DNA from: Pseudomonas sp. MF4836
Lineage (GTDB): Bacteria; Pseudomonadota; Gammaproteobacteria; Pseudomonadales; Pseudomonadaceae
Reading direction: 5' to 3'
Assembly: GCF_002018875.1 (NCBI RefSeq)
Contig: NZ_MVOL01000004.1
Coordinates: 458,341 to 522,340, forward strand
DNA length: 64,000 nt
Part shown: piece after piece, positions 59,817 through 64,000 of the stretch
Layout of the letters: each line of letters starts with the position of its first letter
Numbering within the stretch: position 1 is the stretch's first letter
Translations under genes and position numbers: made by a program
Notes under the pieces: model-generated
Seen by the model: only the letters and a program-made list of their open reading frames with translations
Told to the model about the DNA's origin: nothing
Database searches by the model: none

Positions 59817-60293
59817 CTAACCAGGCAGTTCTTTGAGCCAGTAACGCCTGACAGTCGCTTCAGGCAAACCCAGCGCTCGACTCACCTCCGCCTTCGACAT
59901 GCCACTGGCCTTGAGCTCTAGCACAGCTCGGATTCGATCTGGGCTGCTGGGTTTGCCTCGCGTGCGCTTTACCAGCCCTTCACCTGCGTCCCAGTGCTTC
60001 TTCAGGCCCTGCAAGCCTCCCAGGGCTATGAAGCCCTCCAAATCCTGCGAAGCCTTCGCCATGACATCGATAGGTGATGACCCATTCTGGAGAGCCTGGC
60101 ATAGCGCGACGAGAGCCACGAGGTCGAAATCTAGGGTGCGCGCGATCTTGCTCAGCTTGACCAAAGAGACCTGCGTTTTCCCTTGCTCCAATCGCGACAG
60201 ATTGGCTTGGGAACTGATCTCGGCGAGCTCCTCCTGGGCCGATCCTCTAAGGTCGCGCAGAGCTCGGACTATTGCTGCTATCTCGTTCTGCAT
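59817..60293 (-). CDS. Two-HTH transcriptional regulator
   Basis: 158 residues. N-terminal XRE-type domain (about 1-65; ELAEISSQANLSRLEQGKTQVSL) and a C-terminal Hin/resolvase-like HTH (about 120-155; KASGMSKAEVSRALGLPEATVRRYW). No enzymatic domain. Located convergently with the nuclease-like gene; upstream palindrome CGATA-AA-TATCG near 60338-60349 may be its operator. Confidence 0.78.
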   Translation of the reverse strand: MQNEIAAIVRALRDLRGSAQEELAEISSQANLSRLEQGKTQVSLVKLSKIARTLDFDLVALVALCQALQNGSSPIDVMAKASQDLEGFIALGGLQGLKKHWDAGEGLVKRTRGKPSSPDRIRAVLELKASGMSKAEVSRALGLPEATVRRYWLKELPG

Positions 60294-60469
60294 GCTGAGC
60301 GCTCAAAACGAAGAATAGGGCCACAGCGTCATGCGTCGATAAATATCGAAAGCTGGCAATAATGGCGCCCATCGTTTATCGTGGGCCTACAGATGACAGC
60401 CTCGCCGCGTCCGGGCGACCGGCCAGGGAGTGATCAATTTATTAGAAAGTCGACGTCAGCAGGCTAGGG

Positions 60470-61204
60470 ATGAAGCTTCACATACTGTCTGATTTACATT
60501 GTGAGTTCGCCGATTTCGTCCCCCCTGTGGTGGACTGTGACGTGGTCGTATTAGCCGGCGACATCCACGTGAAGTCCAGGGGGGCCAGATGGGCCAGCCT
60601 GGCCTTCAGCACGCCTGTCGTCTACGCCATGGGCAATCATGAGCACTACAGCGGGAATATAGATCGAACTCACAGCAAGCTGCTTGACGCTGCTGAGGCG
60701 CACGTCCACGTCTTGGAAAATCAGGTTTTAGAGTACGGTGATGTGCAGTTTCTCTGTGCTACGGCTTGGACAAGCCTGGCCGCGACCGGAGACCCAGTAG
60801 CTGCTTCTTGGTGTGCTCGTGACTCACTGAATGACTTTCGCGCTATCCGTGTCGGTGAACAGTATCGGCGTTTGCGCCCTGACGACCTGATCGCGAGAAA
60901 TCGAGAGACGAAGGAGTGGTTAGAGGCTCAGCTGTCTCTGCCATTCAACGGTAAACGTGTAGTTGTGACTCACCATCCGCCTCTTATGAAGTTCGTGAGT
61001 GACCAAGGAGCCGATCCTCACTTGCGAGCAGCCTATGGAAACAATTGGGATGGCCTGATGGATTTCAAGATCGATCTATGGATCTTTGGCCATACCCACG
61101 AAGCTGTGGATGAGGTTGTTAATGGCGTCCGGTTTGTGAGTAATCCTCGTGGTTATCCCACCGAAGAAACTGGCTTTCGGCCAGACCTAGTTGTCAGTGT
61201 ATGA
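60470..61204 (+). CDS. Metallophosphoesterase
   Basis: 244 residues of the calcineurin-like family with all five metal motifs: SDLHCEF, AGDIH, GNHEHY, THHPP and FGHTH. Could act on phosphodiesters or nucleotides; no substrate can be assigned. No signal peptide. First of several rightward cargo genes. Confidence 0.87.
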   Translation: MKLHILSDLHCEFADFVPPVVDCDVVVLAGDIHVKSRGARWASLAFSTPVVYAMGNHEHYSGNIDRTHSKLLDAAEAHVHVLENQVLEYGDVQFLCATAWTSLAATGDPVAASWCARDSLNDFRAIRVGEQYRRLRPDDLIARNRETKEWLEAQLSLPFNGKRVVVTHHPPLMKFVSDQGADPHLRAAYGNNWDGLMDFKIDLWIFGHTHEAVDEVVNGVRFVSNPRGYPTEETGFRPDLVVSV

Positions 61205-61280
61205 AGCCTGACAGGGCTGCCGGCGTTTAGCTTTTTTCAGTAAGTGAGTAGGTTTCAAATTCGAACGTGATGGAGAATCC

Positions 61281-61598
61281 ATGAGTTGTCTGAATTCCCA
61301 GGACTGGACGGCTGAGGGCGGAATACGACTGCCCAGTCTGGTGTCAGCTAAGTTGGCGATTGCGCAGGCCCATGATTGGGGTGCACTAGTGGACGCGTAT
61401 CTGGTAGATGCAGCTGAAGTTGGCGATCGTTTCGTTGCGTATGTGTATGGCGATCTTTCAGGGCAACTGGTTGATGGGATGACAATTGTCACACCCCCTA
61501 GTGAGGTGATAGCGGAGGTCGAAGGCATGGCGTTATTGCGGACAGTGTCAGGCAACGATCATTACGTCATGGTCAGCCGATTGCCTGCCGCCGCTTGA
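61281..61598 (+). CDS. Hypothetical protein
   Basis: 105 residues, acidic, soluble. Beta-rich centre (DRFVAYVYGDLSGQLVDG) and no known motif. GGAG lies before ATG 61281. Not recognised. Confidence 0.6.
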   Translation: MSCLNSQDWTAEGGIRLPSLVSAKLAIAQAHDWGALVDAYLVDAAEVGDRFVAYVYGDLSGQLVDGMTIVTPPSEVIAEVEGMALLRTVSGNDHYVMVSRLPAAA

Positions 61599-61696
61599 GT
61601 GCCCCCGCGTCGTCGAGGCCGCTGTCTCAGCCTGCTTCAGTAGGCCCCACCGTCATCTAATCCATTAATAGTTAATGTGTGTTTAAGGGAAGAAGC

Positions 61697-62194
61697 ATGT
61701 CCGAGTTAAAGAAATTGACATTGACTGTTAAGAACTATGATGCTCAAGCGAGCGGTGATCTAGACGCTCTCTATCGACGTGTTAGATATGAAGATGAACA
61801 CGGCGCTACGCTCTATTTCAAGGAGGTTGTGATGCTGAAGTATCTTGCGAAGCATGGTGCTTTGGCGACTGATGTTCCGCGAACTTGGTACTATAAACAT
61901 GCCTCAAAGAAATCGATAATTGTTGTCGCTTTTGAGAAGGCTGGTGGGAAAGTTGAGTGCGACTTGGATGATCTGCGAATTATTGCAAGGTCGACTTTGG
62001 TAAAGGGTGTGGTTATTTCGCTAGCAGCGGTTCCAGCTGGGATTATTGCTGCAACGGCCACCTTTGGAGTTGGGCTTGTCATTATTCCTATGTTTTTGTG
62101 GTATGGGTACAGGAACGTCTTCAAGCTTCCGAAAATGCTGGGTCGAAAAACGCTGGTGGATGATTTTTCAAAATTTGGCGTTACTCTTCGGTAG
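61697..62194 (+). CDS. Hypothetical membrane-associated protein
   Basis: 165 residues from ATG 61697 (SD GGAAG); the ORF opens 6 codons earlier. Polar N-terminal ~95 residues, then a long hydrophobic stretch (about 98-135; GVVISLAAVPAGIIAATATF...) that could be one or two helices, and a basic tail. The DNA is the most AT-rich coding stretch in the window. Not recognised. Confidence 0.6.
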   Translation: MSELKKLTLTVKNYDAQASGDLDALYRRVRYEDEHGATLYFKEVVMLKYLAKHGALATDVPRTWYYKHASKKSIIVVAFEKAGGKVECDLDDLRIIARSTLVKGVVISLAAVPAGIIAATATFGVGLVIIPMFLWYGYRNVFKLPKMLGRKTLVDDFSKFGVTLR

Positions 62195-62275
62195 ATTGGT
62201 TATTTGGTTGTTGAGCTTGATTCTCGTTAGAGTGGCTGGCTGTCTTGCGGGCGGTGACCAGCGAAGGAAACTCAG

Positions 62276-62905
62276 ATGAAGACCAGTGCCGTAATCTTTG
62301 ACGCCTTCGGAACGCTGGTAGAGATACAGCAGCCGACACATCCGTTTCGACAGTTGCTTCGAGAGGGGCGACGCCAAGGCCGCTTGCCTCGCGCTGATGA
62401 CATCCGAACGATCATGACCCATTGCCTTTCTCTAAGCGAGGCTGCGCTGGCCTTTGGTATCAAGATCTCGCCCTCCCAACTCGCATTTCTTGATCAATGC
62501 TTGGAGGAAGAGCTGGCAAGCATTCAGCCTTATCCAGACGCGGTTGAGGCCGTTGGGCTACTGCAAGCTGCAGGGGTGAGACTGGCCGTATGTTCAAACC
62601 TGGCAATGGCCTACGGCCCCGTAGTGGAAAGGATTTTCCCGCACCTTGGGGCCTATGGTTTCAGCTATCGCATTGGTGTTATGAAACCGCAAGCCGGCAT
62701 CTATCAGCACACCTGCGATCTGCTTAATGTCCGGCCAGAAAATGAGCTCAGTGGTCAGAGGCGGATCGTCATGATTGGCGACTCAGAAAGGTGTGATCGG
62801 GATGGGCCTGGCCAGGTTGGTATCAAGGGTTACCTGTTGCGCAGGAATGGAGACGGGGCTTCCAATCTTTCCCACTTTGCACGATCAGTGCTGAGTGATA
62901 GGTAG
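62276..62905 (+). CDS. HAD-family hydrolase
   Basis: 209 residues: nucleophile Asp9 in FDAFGTLVE, motif II CSNLA, Lys in GVMKPQAGIYQ and GDSERCDRDG. Haloacid-dehalogenase/phosphatase class with a C1-type cap. AAGGAAA precedes ATG. Substrate unknown. Confidence 0.85.
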   Translation: MKTSAVIFDAFGTLVEIQQPTHPFRQLLREGRRQGRLPRADDIRTIMTHCLSLSEAALAFGIKISPSQLAFLDQCLEEELASIQPYPDAVEAVGLLQAAGVRLAVCSNLAMAYGPVVERIFPHLGAYGFSYRIGVMKPQAGIYQHTCDLLNVRPENELSGQRRIVMIGDSERCDRDGPGQVGIKGYLLRRNGDGASNLSHFARSVLSDR

Positions 62906-63039
62906 CTGCGAGCAGATCTTCAATTCGATGGTAAGCGTTGCGTCTGAGCTAAAGGGCCGCGCCACGAGGTGGCCCTGCCGGGATGCCCCCTGCACAGAGT
63001 ACGAGGGGCGACCAGACCAGTATCACCAGAGGGTGAAGC

Positions 63040-63306
63040 ATGAATGAGCTTAGGATTGTCGGGCGATGTGTTCGCTCCCCGATTGGCTGCTGGAGTGCTA
63101 GGCATCGCTGTTTTCAGACGCGTTACGAGCAAGTCTTCTCAATCGCACTTGAAGTGTTTGGAAGCCGAAAGAAGGCGCAGCGATGGCTTGTAAGATCTGT
63201 AGCAGGTGTAGGCCGTCAGACACCCTGCAGGGTGCTGTGCACACCTATGGGATTCACAATTATCCATGACGAGATTATGCGGCTTGATCACGGCATACGT
63301 GCCTAA
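63040..63306 (+). CDS. Orphan DUF2384 (Xre/MbcA/ParS-type) antitoxin-like ORF
   Basis: 88 residues. The C-terminal half (ALEVFGSRKKAQRWL, GRQTPCRVL, IMRLDHGIRA) matches the toxin-binding DUF2384 domain of RES-Xre antitoxins. The N-terminal HTH of full antitoxins (about 50 residues) is missing and replaced by a Cys-rich stretch, and no RES toxin gene follows. Probably a decayed module. Confidence 0.55.
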   Translation: MNELRIVGRCVRSPIGCWSARHRCFQTRYEQVFSIALEVFGSRKKAQRWLVRSVAGVGRQTPCRVLCTPMGFTIIHDEIMRLDHGIRA

Positions 63307-63320
63307 TCCCATTTAGCCAG

Positions 63321-63873
63321 TCATTTGGCAGGGAGAGCAAGGCTCGTAATAAAGCTTATTGCTACTAGAATGCACATTCCAACTAACAGCGGAATTGATC
63401 CAAATCTTTCTAGAGCAAGTGCTGCTGCTATGGGGCCTACAGCCTGGGCAATCAGCATCGGGCGAGCCAGCAGCCCCATACGTGCTCCGTAGCCATCCGC
63501 GCCGAATAGAGCCAAGGGTAATGTTCCGCGAGCAATGGTTAGAATTCCATTACCTGCTCCGTAAAGCGCCAAGGCTACGAAGGCCAGCCACGGGATGGCC
63601 GGTAACAGCAGCGCAATACCCACCCCGCATAGCAGGATGGCGATACGAGCCGACCAGGTAGGGTGTAGGTTTCGCCCAATCGAAAACTCTGCAAGGCGTG
63701 CCATGACTTGAGATGGCCCAATCATCATTCCTATGGCCAGTGCTGTTGAAGTTGCGATGCCAAGCAGTTTTAGCACATCAAGTAGGTGGACTGAGACGGA
63801 AGAAATAACCAGCGACTGGAATGTCAGCAGCGCTGCCAGCAGGATGAATATGCGATTGGTTAGTTTGCTGGAA
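63321..63873 (-). pseudogene. MFS transporter, C-terminal half only
   Basis: About 185 residues with six hydrophobic helices typical of the C-terminal bundle of a major-facilitator protein (ALYGAGNGILTIARGTLPLALFG). The N-terminal half is absent: the frame runs into IS5-type DNA at about 63874. Truncated by the IS insertion. Confidence 0.7.
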
Positions 63874-64000
63874 CTAGGCTTTGTACGAAAAGTATTGCCG
63901 CATGCAACGTAGGCTGCAGGCCAAGGTGACCATGGCTGCAAAGCTCTTGGCCAGCTTGTCATAGCGAGTGCCGATCCTGCGATTTTCTTTCAGCCAGCCA
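63874..64000 (-). mobile_element. IS5-family transposase 3' end (continues past window)
   Basis: Reverse-strand frame reads GWLKENRRIGTRYDKLAKSF, AAMVTLACSLRCMRQYFSYKA then TAG at 63874-63876, the standard C-terminus of IS5-group DDE transposases. Only the last ~41 codons are in the window, and the terminal inverted repeat could not be fixed. Confidence 0.85.

Larger units (their letters stand above)
49461..64000. mobile_element. GInt-type integrative island inserted in thyA (right end beyond window)
   Basis: Left boundary falls within about 49461-49475, inside thyA codons 217-221. From there on GC content drops and genes are non-syntenic. Structure seen: att-proximal repeats, five-cistron operon ginA-ginB-ginC-ginD-thyA, then heterogeneous cargo with IS remnants. 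Published GInt islands have a ginABCD operon at one end, variable cargo and an AT-rich far end; only the first two are visible here. The missing 3' end of host thyA was not found before 64000, so attR lies outside. Confidence 0.85.

Noticed and set aside
56600..64000. Search for the displaced 3' third of host thyA (attR)
   Set aside because: No frame encoding GTPFNL or GDAHVY-type ThyA C-terminal sequence was found on either strand here, so the element continues past the window.

Overview
The window is about 64 kb of chromosome from a Pseudomonas of the fluorescens group. This is inferred from high GC, Pseudomonas-type gene order (argE-argA, ssuEADCBF, spuI/spuABCDEFGH next to an acylase, serA/D-2-hydroxyglutarate dehydrogenase, rpiA/ilvA, rppH-ptsP, lgt-thyA) and Pseudomonas REP-like palindromes. 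The first ~49.5 kb is ordinary core genome. The last ~14.5 kb is a foreign integrative element whose right end lies outside the window.

Core, left to right. Arginine synthesis comes first (argE, cut by the window edge, then argA), with a tiny leader ORF ending in two tandem CGA Arg codons before argA. Next are an OprD-family porin, the one-Cys peroxiredoxin lsfA, and the complete sulfonate operon ssuE-A-D-C-B-F. lsfA and ssuE share a 12-nt promoter box, as expected of a sulfate-starvation regulon. After a TetR gene comes the polyamine locus: spuI divergent from spuA-B-C, the periplasmic binding proteins spuD and spuE, and the transporter spuF-G-H. It is followed by an HD-domain gene, a GlxA-type AraC regulator and a HacB-like amidohydrolase. 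From 26.5 to 38 kb lie small conserved genes: a thioredoxin-like protein, alpha/beta hydrolase, DUF2059, 2OG-Fe(II) oxygenase, DUF523, amino-acid binding protein, DUF4399, serA divergent from a D-2-hydroxyglutarate dehydrogenase, a FAH-family protein and two tandem SdiA-regulated-like proteins. Then come rpiA, ilvA, two DUF2269 membrane proteins around an epimerase, a HAD phosphatase, rppH, ptsP, an NRDE protein, a TSUP permease, lgt and thyA.

The host thyA (48813) breaks off after codon 220, just past its catalytic cysteine, and runs into foreign sequence. There begins an operon of three tyrosine recombinases and one small HTH/coiled-coil protein (ginA-ginB-ginC-ginD), the signature of GInt genomic islands. 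The fifth cistron, overlapping ginD by 4 bp, is a complete thymidylate synthase of a different, shorter subfamily. So the element destroys an essential-pathway gene on entry and supplies a replacement from its own integration operon. This is the most interesting system in the window.

Behind it is lower-GC cargo: a MerR-type regulator divergent from a BASS/ArsB-like transporter with a classic MerR operator between them, an IS66 remnant, an orphan nuclease-like protein, a two-HTH regulator, a metallophosphoesterase, two unknown proteins, a HAD hydrolase, an orphan DUF2384 antitoxin-like ORF, and half an MFS transporter cut by an IS5-family element at the right edge. The 3' part of the host thyA is not seen, so attR lies beyond the window. 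No tRNA, rRNA or CRISPR array was seen.
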